From NCBI GenBank assembly GCA_036172665.1, contig JAYKNF010000014.1, positions 2,035,001 through 2,099,000 of the forward strand: a stretch of DNA of 64,000 nt, read 5' to 3'. The position numbers and the translations under genes were made by a program. Shown here piece after piece: positions 38,561 through 49,900 of this stretch; position 1 is the stretch's first letter, and each line of letters starts with the position of its first letter. The notes below the pieces were generated by a model. That model was not told the DNA's origin. It saw only the letters and a list, made by a program, of their open reading frames with translations, and ran no database searches. This DNA comes from Prosopocoilus inquinatus (Eukaryota; Arthropoda; Insecta; Coleoptera; Lucanidae).

Positions 38561-38599
38561 ATCACAAAGCAACACAAAACCTGTGGCTGTAATCCAAAT
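38561..38599 (-). mobile_element. 39-bp non-satellite tail beside PLE copy 3
   Basis: Forward satellite stops at GATAGATA. Thirty-nine bases follow that match neither the monomer nor the edges of the other PLE copies, including CTGTGGCTGTAATCC. They join the shared AATAGTGAG terminus of the element. The simplest reading is that this is the real 3' end of the PLE, lost from the other three copies. A piece of unrelated flanking DNA is the alternative. Confidence 0.55.
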
Positions 38600-38651
38600 A
38601 AATAGTGAGAAAACCCCTCGACCACATTAATTCACTGAAAACGAATACGTA

Positions 38652-38678
38652 TTTCGGTAACGAAGTTACCATCTTCAG
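38652..38678 (-). ncRNA. Hammerhead-like core in PLE 3' region (copy 3)
   Basis: Identical to the motif in copy 1 (CTGAAGA, six-base stem, GAAA on the minus strand). This is the copy with the longest 3' end and hence the best one for judging whether outer stems existed. Confidence 0.4.
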
Positions 38679-38799
38679 CGCTAAACTGATATTAAACTTT
38701 AAAACAACAAATAAACTAAACTAGACTAGCCGCACTCCCCCCCTTCATTTTCTTTGTACCGTATTATGCATGCAAAGCAAACCGGGATTCTTCGAAAAT

Positions 38800-40233
38800 C
38801 TAAAGGTCGAAGAGGCAAGAAGCGGTCGGCCCGGACTTCTCAAAATTCATTAATCTATTCCTATTTTTGTGAATCTCCAAGCTTTCGAAAGAATCTAGGT
38901 TTGTTTTGTTATTAATTTGTTTGATTAAATCTATTTTATTTACCGAATGATTGTTTTCAAGCATGTGTAAGGCAACACTGGATTTATCAAAGCGTTTGTA
39001 TTTTAAATGAGCCAAGTGTTCTTTGAATCTAATTTTTAAGGATCTTTTTGTTTGCCCTACATAAATTTGATCACAATTTTTACAACTAATTTTATATATA
39101 CCTGATTTATCCTCCGAATCTACTTTATCTTTTGGATTTCCCAGCAACGATTTTAAGCTGTTATTGCTGGTGTGAACTATTTTTAAACCTAATTTTTTAA
39201 AAATTGTATTCAACCCTTTAGTATATTGAGGATAAAACGGCATTTTTACAATTTTCTTATAATCTACCTCACCTATTTTGTCAGATTTTAGTGTGGTTAT
39301 TTTATTAATCTCTAATTTTTGTTTTTGTTTTCTAATAATGTTATAGATTACATCGGGTTGGTAACCATTGTACGTGGCGATTTTAATAATTTCTTGAAGT
39401 TCTTTACTATAATTAACAGTTGATAAAGGGAATGTCAGCATCCTATGCACTAAGAAATTTAAGGCCGCTAATTTATATTGTTTGCAATGATTTGAATCCG
39501 CGGGAATGAATCTATTAACATTAGTAGATTTCCTATAAACGTTAAATTCTAATTTATTACTATTTCTAGTTACTAATGTGTCTAAAAAGGGTAGTTTATT
39601 GTTAGTTTCAATTTCATAGGTAAATTTGATGGTGGTGAATTTAGAGTTTAAACTTTTAAGGAATTCCTCTATTGAACATTTACTTTGGTCAAAAACACAA
39701 AATATATCATCGACGTATCTCACCCAGATTTTAGGGAAATAATCTAAAGAGGCTTTAAGTTCCGTTTCAAATTTACCCATAAACAGATTTGCCATAAACG
39801 GTGACAAGCTATTTCCCATGGCTGCCCCTTCCAATTGTTGGTAAAACTCGTTGTTAAATTTAAAGAAATTTTGATTCATGCATAAACTAGTGAGTTTTAT
39901 TAATTCATCCACTTCCTCCTTATCGAAGCTATTCTTTGATAAAAGTTCTTTCAGGTAATCTAAGGTGGTTTTTACAGGTATACTAGGAAATAACGAAGTG
40001 ACATCGAAGGATACTAAAATTTCGTTTGGTTTTATTTCTAGATTTTTTAATTTTTCAATAAATTCTAATGAATTTTTAACAGAAAAATCGGGTAATTTAA
40101 CTGGAAGGTTATTAAATTTATCACTTAACCACCTCGATAATGAAGAAGTCGGTGAATTTATACAGGATACAATGGGTCTCATGCTGTTACCTGGTTTGTG
40201 TATTTTTGGTAAACAATACAATCTAGGGATTAT
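38800..40233 (-). CDS. PLE reverse transcriptase / GIY-YIG endonuclease, N-terminally truncated (copy 3)
   Basis: The frame is open from IIPR at the palindrome centre through the TTG leucine codon (40221) to the stop at 38800. RT motifs A, B, YVDD and LPFLD and the nuclease residues GIYKI, C380/C383, R398, H402, H419 and H425 are all present. It differs from copy 1 at residue 347 (K here, R there) and carries a private change at residue 350 (H for Y). It shares H405 with copy 1. The shared H405 shows that the left arms of the two palindromes descend from one another in the same orientation. The missing N-terminus makes it a relic unless it is transcribed from neighbouring sequence, for which I see no evidence. 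Confidence 0.93.
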   Translation of the reverse strand: MIPRLYCLPKIHKPGNSMRPIVSCINSPTSSLSRWLSDKFNNLPVKLPDFSVKNSLEFIEKLKNLEIKPNEILVSFDVTSLFPSIPVKTTLDYLKELLSKNSFDKEEVDELIKLTSLCMNQNFFKFNNEFYQQLEGAAMGNSLSPFMANLFMGKFETELKASLDYFPKIWVRYVDDIFCVFDQSKCSIEEFLKSLNSKFTTIKFTYEIETNNKLPFLDTLVTRNSNKLEFNVYRKSTNVNRFIPADSNHCKQYKLAALNFLVHRMLTFPLSTVNYSKELQEIIKIATYNGYQPDVIYNIIRKQKQKLEINKITTLKSDKIGEVDYKKIVKMPFYPQYTKGLNTIFKKLGLKIVHTSNNSLKSLLGNPKDKVDSEDKSGIYKISCKNCDQIYVGQTKRSLKIRFKEHLAHLKYKRFDKSSVALHMLENNHSVNKIDLIKQINNKTNLDSFESLEIHKNRNRLMNFEKSGPTASCLFDL

Positions 40234-40234
40234 T

Positions 40235-40256
40235 ACAAATTAACAACATCTAACCC
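40235..40256. repeat. 22-bp spacer at palindrome 2 centre, flipped
   Basis: This reads ACAAATTAAC...TCTAACCC on +, the exact reverse complement of 21173-21194. Its flanks CTAGGGATTATT and AATAATCCCTAG are unchanged. Here it continues the frame of the plus-strand copy 4. Confidence 0.95.
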
Positions 40257-41691
40257 AATAATCCCTAGATTGTATTGTTTACCAAAAATACACAAACCAG
40301 GTAACAGCATGAGACCCATTGTATCCTGTATAAATTCACCGACTTCTTCATTATCGAGGTGGTTAAGTGATAAATTTAATAACCTTCCAGTTAAATTACC
40401 CGATTTTTCTGTTAAAAATTCATTAGAATTTATTGAAAAATTAAAAAATCTAGAAATAAAACCAAACGAAATTTTAGTATCCTTCGATGTCACTTCGTTA
40501 TTTCCTAGTATACCTGTAAAAACCACCTTAGATTACCTGAAAGAACTTTTATCAAAGAATAGCTTCGATAAGGAGGAAGTGGATGAATTAATAAAACTCA
40601 CTAGTTTATGCATGAATCAAAATTTCTTTAAATTTAACAACGAGTTTTACCAACAATTGGAAGGGGCAGCCATGGGAAATAGCTTGTCACCGTTTATGGC
40701 AAATCTGTTTATGGGTAAATTTGAAACGGAACTTAAAGCCTCTTTAGATTATTTCCCTAAAATCTGGGTGAGATACGTCGATGATATATTTTGTGTTTTT
40801 GACCAAAGTAAATGTTCAATAGAGGAATTCCTTAAAAGTTTAAACTCTAAATTCACCACCATCAAATTTACCTATGAAATTGAAACTAACAATAAACTAC
40901 CCTTTTTAGACACATTAGTAACTAGAAATAGTAATAAATTAGAATTTAACGTTTATAGGAAATCTACTAATGTTAATAGATTCATTCCCGCGGATTCAAA
41001 TCATTGCAAACAATATAAATTAGCGGCCTTAAATTTCTTAGTGCATAGGATGCTGACATTCCCTTTATCAACTGTTAATTATAGTAAAGAACTTCAAGAA
41101 ATTATTAAAATCGCCACGTACAATGGTTACCAACCCGATGTAATCTATAACATTATTAGAAAACAAAAACAAAAATTAGAGATTAATAAAATAACCACAC
41201 TAAAATCTGACAAAATAGGTGAGGTAGATTATAAGAAAATTGTAAAAATGCCGTTTTATCCTCAATATACTAAAGGGTTGAATACAATTTTTAAAAAATT
41301 AGGTTTAAAAATAGTTTACACCAGCAATAACAGCTTAAAATCGTTGCTGGGAAATCCAAAAGATAAAGTAGATTCGGAGGATAAATCAGGTATATATAAA
41401 ATTAGTTGTAAAAATTGTGATCAAATTTATGTAGGGCAAACAAAAAGATCCTTAAAAATTTGATTCAAAGAACTCTTGGCTCTTTTAAAATACAAACGCT
41501 TTGATAAATCCAGTGTTGCCTTACACATGCTTGAAAACAATCATTCGGTAAATAAAATAGATTTAATCAAACAAATTAATAACAAAACAAACCTAGATTC
41601 TTTCGAAAGCTTGGAGATTCACAAAAATAGGAATAGATTAATGAATTTTGAGAAGTCCGGGCCGACCGCTTCTTGCCTCTTCGACCTTTAG
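40237..41691 (+). pseudogene. PLE RT / GIY-YIG frame with premature stop (copy 4)
   Basis: The RT part is intact from KLTTSNPIIPR-LYCLPKIHK to YVDD (169-172) and LPFLD (210-214), with GIYKI, C380/C383 and YVGQTKR following. Codon 398, an arginine in the YVGQ...R helix of the nuclease, is TGA at 41461-41463 in place of AGA. Four codons later H402 (CAC) is CTC, leucine. The rest of the frame to 41691 is unchanged and includes L405, the right-arm variant. Both changes fall within 15 bases in the nuclease active region and are absent from the other three copies, so they arose after the 19-kb duplication. A truncated product would keep the RT and lose nuclease function. Expression is not supported by anything here. 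Confidence 0.92.
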
Positions 41692-41812
41692 ATTTTCGAA
41701 GAATCCCGGTTTGCTTTGCATGCATAATACGGTACAAAGAAAATGAAGGGGGGGAGTGCGGCTAGTCTAGTTTAGTTTATTTGTTGTTTTAAAGTTTAAT
41801 ATCAGTTTAGCG

Positions 41813-41839
41813 CTGAAGATGGTAACTTCGTTACCGAAA
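41813..41839 (+). ncRNA. Hammerhead-like core in PLE 3' region (copy 4)
   Basis: Same CTGAAGA - stem - GAAA arrangement as in copy 2, unchanged although the coding frame upstream is broken. The fit to a ribozyme has the same limits as in the other copies. Confidence 0.38.
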
Positions 41840-41891
41840 TACGTATTCGTTTTCAGTGAATTAATGTGGTCGAGGGGTTTTCTCACTATTT

Positions 41892-43933
41892 ACATGATAG
41901 ATGAGTAAGGATCGATTAGATACATCACAGGAACAACGCTAATACGTGTTGTTTCGTTTAAAACTATTTCCAGCTTCTGCTGGGTCCGAGAACGTCGTAT
42001 CTCACATCAGAGTTACTGGAGTCCATCGAAACGTCAAATAACATGATAGATAAGTAAGGATCGATTAGATACAGCACAGGAACAACGCTAATACGTGTTG
42101 TTTCGTTTAAAACTATTTCCAGCTCCTGCTGCGTCCAAAAACTTTGTATCTCACATCAGACTTACTGGAGTCCATCCAAACGTTAAATAACATGTTAGAT
42201 AAGTAAGGATCGTTTAGATACATCACAGGAATATCGCTAATGCGTGTTGTTTCGTTTAAAACTATTTCCAGCTTCTGCTGCGTCAGAAAACCTCGTATCT
42301 CACATCAGAGTTACTGGAGTCCATCGAAACGTCAAATAACATGATAGAAAAGTAAGGATCGATTAGCTACATCACGGGAACAACGCTAATAAGTGTTGTT
42401 TCGTTCAAAACTATTTCCAGCTTCTGCTGCGTCCAAAAACTTTGTATCTCACATCAAAGTTACTGGAGTCCATCCAAACGCAAAATAACATGATAGATGA
42501 GTAATTATCGATTAGATACATCACAGGAACATCGCTAATGCGTGTTGTTTCGTTTAAAACTATTTCCAGCTTCTGCTGCGTCCGAAAACGTCGTATCTCA
42601 CATCAGAGTTACTGGAGCCCATCGAAACGTCAAATAACATGATAGATAAGTAAGGATCGATTAGATACAGCACAGGAACAAAGCTAAAACGTGTTGTTTC
42701 GTTTACAACTATTTCCAGCTCCTGCTGCGTCCGAAAACTTCGTATCTCACATCAGAGTTACTGGAGTCCATCGAAACGTCAAATAACATGATAGATAAGT
42801 AAGTATCGATTAGATACAGCACAGGAACAACGCTAATGCGTGTTGTTTCGTTTAAAACTATTTCCAGCTCCTGCTGCGTCCAAAAACTTTGTATCTCACA
42901 TCAGACTTACTGGAGTCCATCCAAACGTCAAATAACATGTTAGATAAGTAAGGATCGATTAGATACATTACAGGAACAACGCTAATATGTGTTGTTTCGT
43001 TTAAAACTATTTCCAGCTGCTGCTGCGTCCGAAAACGTCGTATCTCACATCAGAGTTACTGGAGTCCATCGAAATGCCAAATAACATGATAGATAAGTAA
43101 GGATCGATTAGATACAGCACAGGAACAACGCTAATGCGTGTTGTTTCGTTTAAAACTATTTCTAGCTTCAGCTGCGTCCGAGAACATCGTATCTCACATC
43201 TAAGTTACTGGAGTCCGTCCAAACGTCAAATAACATGATAGATGAGTAAGGATCTTTTAGATACATCACAGGAATATCGCTAATGCGTGCTGTTTCGTTT
43301 AAAACTATTTCCAGCTCCTTCTGCGTCCGAAAACGTCGTATCTCACATCAGAGTTACTGGAGTCCATCGAAACGTCAAATAACATGATAGAAAAGTAAGG
43401 ATCCATTAGATACATCACAGGAACAACGCTAATACGTGTTGTTTCGTTCAAAACTATTTCCAGCTTCTGCTGCCTCCAAAAACTTTGTATCTCACATCAT
43501 AGTTACTGGAGTCCATCCAAACGTAAAATAACATGATAGATGAGTAATTATCGATTAGATACATCACAGGAACATCGCTAATGCGTGTTGTTTCGTTTAA
43601 AACTATTTCCAGCTCCTGCTGCGTCCAAAAACTTTGTATCTCACATCAGACTTACTGGAGTCCATCCAAACGTCAAATAACATGATAGATAAGTATGGAT
43701 CGATTAGATACAGCACAGGAACAACGCTAATGCGTGTTGTTTCGTTTAAAACTATTTCTAGCTTCAGCTGGGTCCAAGAACTTCGTATCTCACATCTAAG
43801 TTACTGGAGTCCATCGAAACGTCAAATAACATGATAGATAAGTAAGTATCGATTAGATACAGCACAGGAACAACGCTAATGCGTGTTGTTTCGTTTAAAA
43901 CTATTTCCAGCTCCTGCTGCGTCCAAAAACTTT
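41892..43933 (+). repeat. 149-bp satellite, block B'2 (forward)
   Basis: Direct copy of 22830-24871 at an offset of 19062 bp, with the same rare variants (AGTAATTATCG, GAACAAAGCTAAAACG, CAGCTGGGTCC) and the same orientation switch at the end, including the 41-bp loop at 43893-43933. No gene is seen. The open frame at 43634-43834 is monomer read-through. Confidence 0.95.
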
Positions 43934-46900
43934 GAAACAACACGCATTAGCGTTGTTCCTGTGATGTATCTAATCGATCCTTACTCATCTATCATGTTAT
44001 TTGGCGTTTCGATGAACTCCAGTAACTTAGATGTGAGATACGAAGTTCTTGGACCCAGCTGAAGCTAGAAATAGTTTTAAACGAAACAACACGCATTAGC
44101 GTTGTTCCTGTGCTGTATCTAATCGATCCATACTTATCTATCATGTTATTTGACATCTCGATTGACTCCAGTAACTCTGATGTGAGATACGACGTTTTCG
44201 GACGCAGCAGCAGCTGGAAATAGTTTTAAACGAAACAACACATATTAGCGTTGTTCCTGTAATGTATCTAATCGATCCTTACTCATCTATCATGTTATTT
44301 GACGTTTGGACAGACTAAAGTAACTCTGATGTGAGATACAAAGTTATCGGACGCAGCAGAAGCTGAAAATAGTTTTGAACGAAACAACACGTATTAGCGT
44401 TGTTCCTGTGATGTATCTAAACGATCCTTACTTATCTAACATGTTATTTGACGTTTGGATGGACTCCAGTAAGTCTGATGTGAGATACAAAGTTTTTGGA
44501 CGCAGCAGGAGCTGGAAATAGTTTTAAACGAAACAACACGTATTAGCGTTGTTCCCGTGATGTATCTAATCGATCCTTACTCATCTATCATGTTATTTGA
44601 CGTTTGGAAGGACTCCAGTAACTCTGATGTGAGATACAAAGTTTTTGGACGCAGCAGGAGCTGGAAATAGTTTTAAACGTAACAACACGTATTAGCGTTG
44701 TTCCTGTGCTGTATCTAATCGATCCTTACTTATCTATCATGTTATTTGACGTTTGGATGGACTCCAGTAACTCTGATGTGAGATACGACGTTTTCGGACG
44801 CAGCAGAAGCTGGAAATAGTTTTAAACGAAACAACACGTATTAGCGTTGTTCCTGTGATGTATCTAATCGATCCTTACTCATCTATCATGTTATTTGACG
44901 TTTGGGTGGACTCCAGTGAGTCTGATGTGAGATACAAAGTTTTGGGACGCAGCAGGAGCTGGAAATAGTTTTAAACGAAACAACACGCATTAGCGTTGTT
45001 CCTGTGATGTATCTAATCGATCCTTACTCATCTATCATGTTATTTGACGTTTGGATGGACTCCAGTAACTAGGATGAGAGATACAAAGATTTCGGACGCA
45101 GCAGAAGCTGGAAATAGTTTTGAACGAAACAACACCTATTAGCGTTGTTCCTGTGATGTATCTAAACGATCCTTACTTATCTAACATGTTATTTAACGTT
45201 TGGATACACTCCAGTAAGTCTGATGTGAGATACAAAGTTTTTGGACGCAGCAGGAGCTGGAAATAGTTTTAAACGAAACAACACGTATTAGCGTTGTTCC
45301 TGTGCTGTATCTAATCGATCCTTACTTATCTATCATGTTATTTGACGTTTGGATGGACTCCAGTAACCCTGACGTGAGATACGAAGTTCTCGGACGCAGC
45401 AGAAGCTGGAAATAGTTTTAAACGAAACAACACGCATTAGCGTTGTTCCTGTGATGTATCTAATCGATCCTTACTCATCTATCATGTTATTTGGCGTTAC
45501 GATGGACTCCAGTAACTTAGATGTGAGATACGAAGTTCTCGGACGCAGCTGAAGCTAGAAATAGTTTTAAACGAAACAACACGCATTAGCGTTGTTCCTG
45601 TGATGTATCTAATCGATCCTTACTTAGCTACTATGTTATTTGACGTTTCGATGGACTCCAGTAACTCTAATGTGAGATACGACGTTTTCGGACGCAGCAG
45701 AAGCTGGAAATAGTTTTAAACGAAACAACACGTATTAGCGTTGTTCCTGTGATGTATATAATCGATCCTTACTCATCTATCATGTTATTTGACGTTTGGA
45801 TGGACTCCAGTAACCCTGACTTGAGACACGAAGTTCTCGGACGCAGCCGAAGCTGGAAATAGTTTTAAACGAAACAACACGTATTAGCGTTGTTCCTGTG
45901 CTGTATCTAATCGATCCTTACTTATCTATCATGTTATTTGGCGTTTCGATGGACTCCAGTAGCTCTGATGTGAGATACGACGTTTTCGGACGCAGCAGAA
46001 GCTGGAAATAGTTTTAAACGAAACAACACGCATTAGCGTTGTTCCTGTGATGTATCTAATCGATCCTTACTTAGCTACTATGTTATTTGACGTTTCGATG
46101 GACTCCAGTAACTCTAATGTGAGATACGACGTTTTCGGACGCAGCAGAAGCTGGAAATAGTTTTAAACGAAACAACACGTATTAGCGTTGTTCCTGTGAT
46201 GTATATAATCGATCCTTACTCATCTATCATGTTATTTGACGTTTGGATGGACTCCAGTAACTCTGATGAGAAATACAAAGATTTCGGAAGCAGCAGAAGC
46301 TGGAAATAGTTTTGAACGAAACACCACCTATTAGCGTTGTTCCTGTGATGTATCTAAACGATCCTTACTTATCTAACATGTTATTTGACGTTTGGATGGA
46401 CTCCAGTAAGTCTGATGTGAGATACAAAGTTTTTGGACGCAGCAGGAGCTGGAAATAGTTTTAAACGAAACAACACGTTTTAGCGTTGTTCCTGTGCTGT
46501 ATCTAATCGATCCTTACTTATCTATCATGTTATTTGACGTTTCGATGGGCTCCAGTAACTCTGATGTGAGATACGACGTTTTCGGACGCAGCAGAAGCTG
46601 GAAATAGTTTTAAACGAAACAACACGTTTAAGCGTTGTTCCTGTGCTGTATCTAATAGATCCTTACTTATCTATCATGTTATTTGACGTTTCGATGGGCT
46701 CCAGTAACTCTGATGTGAGATACGACGTTTTCGGACGCAGCAGAAGCTGGAAATAGTTTTAAACGAAACAACACGCATTAGCGATGTTCCTGTGATGTAT
46801 CTAATCGATCCTTACTTATCTATCATGTTATTTGACGTTTCGATGGGCTCCAGTAACTCTGATGTGAGATTCGACGTTTTCGGACGCAGCAGAAGCTGGA

Positions 46901-49900
46901 AATAGTTTTGAACGAAACAACACGCATTAGCGTTGTTCCTGTGCTGTATCTAATCGATCCTTACTTATCTATCATGTTATTTGACATTTCGATGGACTCT
47001 AGTAACTCTGATGTGAGATACGACGTTTTCGGACGCAGCAGCAGCTGGAAATAGTTTTAAACGAAACAACACATATTAGCGTTGTTCCTGTAATGTATCT
47101 AATCGATCCTTCCTTATCTAACATGTTATTTAACGTTTGGATACACTCCAGTAAGTCTGATGTGAGATACAAAGTTTTTGGACGCAGCAGGAGCTGGAAA
47201 TAGTTTTAAACGAAACAACACGTATTAGCGTTGTTCCTGTGATGTATCTAAACGATCCTTACTTATCTAACATGTTATTTGACGTTTGGACGGACTCCAG
47301 TAACTAGGATGAGAGATACAAAGATTTCGGACGCAGCAGAAGCTGGAAATAGTTTTGAACGAAACAACACCTATTAGCGTTGTTCCTGTGATGTATCTAA
47401 ACGATCCTTCCTTATCTAACATGTTATTTAACGTTTGGATACACTCCAGTAAGTCTGATGTGAGATACAAAGTTTTTGGACGCAGCAGGAGCTGGAAATA
47501 GTTTTAAACGAAACAACACGTATTAGCGTTGTTCCTGTGATGTATCTAAACGATCCTTACTTATCTAACATGTTATTTGACGTTTGGATGGACTCCAGTG
47601 TGTCTGATGTGAGATACAAAGTTTTGGGACGCAGCAGGAGCTGGAAATAGTTTTAAACGAAACAACACATATTAGCGTTGTTCCTGTAATGTATCTAATC
47701 GATCCTTACTCATCTATCATGTTATTTGACGTTTGGACAGACTCCAGTAACTCTGATGTGAGATACAAAGTTATCGGACGCAGCAGAAACTGGAAATAGT
47801 TTTGAACGAAACAGCACGTATTAGCGTTGTTCCTGTGATGTATCTAAACGATCCTTACTTATCTATCATGTTATTTGACGTTTCGATGGGCTCCAGTAAG
47901 TCTGATGTGAGATACAAAGTTTTTGGACGCAGCAGGAGCTGGAAATAGTTTTAAACGAAACAACACGTATTAGCGTTGTTCCTGTGCTGTATCTAATCGA
48001 TACTTACTTATCTATCATGTTATTTGACGTTTCGATGGACTCCAGTAACTCTGGTGTGAGATACGAAGTTTTCGGACGCAGCAGAAGCTGGAAATAGTTT
48101 TAAACGAAACAACACGTATTAGCGTTGTTCCTGTGATGTATCTAATCGATCCTTACTCATCTATCATGTTATTTGATGTTTGGATGGACTCCAGTAACTC
48201 TGATGTGAGATACAAAGTTTTTGGACGCAGCAGGAGCTGGAAATAGTTTTAAACGAAACAACACGTATTAGCGTTGTTCCTGTGCTGTATCTAATCGATC
48301 CTTACTTATCTATCATGTTATTTGACGTTTGGATTAACTCCAGTAACTCTGATGTGAGATACGACGTTTTCGGACGCAGCAGAAGCTGGAAATAGTTTTA
48401 AACGAAACAACACGTATTAGCGTTGTTCCTGTGATGTATCTAATCGATCCTTACTCATCTATCATGTTATTTGACGTTTGGGTGGACTCCAGTAACTCTG
48501 ATGAGAGATACAAAGATTTCGGACGCAGCAGAAGCTGGAAATACTTTTGAACGATACACCACCTATTAGCGTTGTTCCTGTGATGTATCTAAACGATCCT
48601 TACTTATCTAACATGTTATTTGACGTTTGGATGGACTCCAGTAAGTCTGATGTGAGATACAAAGTTTTGGGACGCAGCAGGAGCTGGAAATAGTTTTAAA
48701 CGAAACAGCACGTATTAGCGTTGTTCCTGTGCTGTATCTAATCGATCCTTACTTATCTATCATGTTATTTGACGTTTCGATGGGCTCCAGTAACTCTGAT
48801 GTGAGATACGACGTTTTCGGACGCAGCAGAAGCTGGAAATAGTTTTAAACGAAACAACACGTTTAAGCGTTGTTCCTGTGCTGTATCTAATAGATCCTTA
48901 CTTATCTATCATGTTATTTGACGTTTCGATGGGCTCCAGTAACTCTGATGTGAGATACGACGTTTTCGGACGCATCAGAAGCTGGAAATAGTTTTAAACG
49001 AAACAACACGCATTAGCGATGTTCCTGTGATGTATCTAATCGATCCTTACTTACCTATCATGTTATTTGACGTTTCGATGGGCTCCAGTAACTCTGATGT
49101 GAGATTCGACGTTTTCGGACGCAGCAGAAGCTGGAAATAGTTTTGAACGAAACAACACGCATTAGCGTTGTTCCTGTGCTGTATCTAATCGATCCTTACT
49201 TATCTATCATGTTATTTGACATTTCGATGGACTCCAGTAACTCTGATGTGAGATACGACGTTTTCGGACGCAGCAGCAGCTGGAAATAGTTTTAAACGAA
49301 ACAACACATATTAGCGTTGTTCCTGTAATGTATCTAATCGATCCTTACTCATCTATCATGTTATTTGACGTTTGGATGGACTCCGGTAACTAGGATGAGA
49401 GATACAAAGATTTCGGACGCAGCAGAAGCTGGAAATAGTTTTGAACGAAACAACACCTATTAGCGTTGTTCCTGTGATGTATCTAAACGATCCTTACTTA
49501 TCTAACATGTTATTTGACGTTTGGATGGACTCCAGTGTGTCTGATGTGAGATACAAAGTTTTGGGACGCAGCAGGAGCTGGAAATAGTTTTAAACGAAAC
49601 AACACATATTAGCGTTGTTCCTGTAATGTATCTAATCGATCCTTACTCATCTATCATGTTATTTGACGTTTGGACAGACTCCAGTAACTCTGATGTGAGA
49701 TACAAAGTTATCGGACGCAGCAGAAGCTGGAAATAGTTTTGAACGAAACAACACGTATTAGCGTTGTTCCTGTGATGTATCTAAACGATCCTTAATTATC
49801 TAACATGTTAATTGACGTTTGGATGGACTCCAGTATGTCTGATGTGAGATACAAAGTTTTTGGACGCAGCAGGAGCTGGAAATAGTTTTAAACGAAACAA

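Larger units (their letters stand above)
38600..40234 (-). mobile_element. Penelope-like retroelement, copy 3, 5'-truncated
   Basis: Same element as copy 1, 19062 bp downstream, on the minus strand with its truncated 5' end at the second palindrome centre. Unlike copy 1 it lacks the extra 22 bp, which here sit on copy 4. Its 3' side is flanked by the 39-bp tail and forward satellite, whereas copy 1 is flanked by reverse satellite. The larger palindrome therefore stops here on the left side. Confidence 0.93.
38600..41891. repeat. Second PLE palindrome (mirror sum 80491)
   Basis: Copies 3 and 4 are reverse complements about a centre at 40245.5, for example the stops at 38800 and 41691. Symmetry ends at the element edges: forward satellite lies on both sides (38560 and 41892). 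This palindrome is thus limited to 3.3 kb, in contrast with the first. Confidence 0.92.
40235..41891 (+). mobile_element. Penelope-like retroelement, copy 4, 5'-truncated
   Basis: Plus-strand partner of copy 3. It carries the 22-bp 5' extension, the broken frame, the 3' untranslated region with the G7 run, and the same satellite junction (TCACTATTT/ACATGATAG) as copy 2. From 40257 into the right flank it is a direct duplicate of copy 2 at +19062. Confidence 0.92.
38600..45577. repeat. Long direct duplication, copy 2
   Basis: Partner of 19538-26515. It keeps the monomer order (GGATACACTCC at about 45200) that is also found in the mirror position of block A. At that spot it is the less altered version. 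To the left of 38600 the match stops at the 39-bp tail. Confidence 0.88.
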
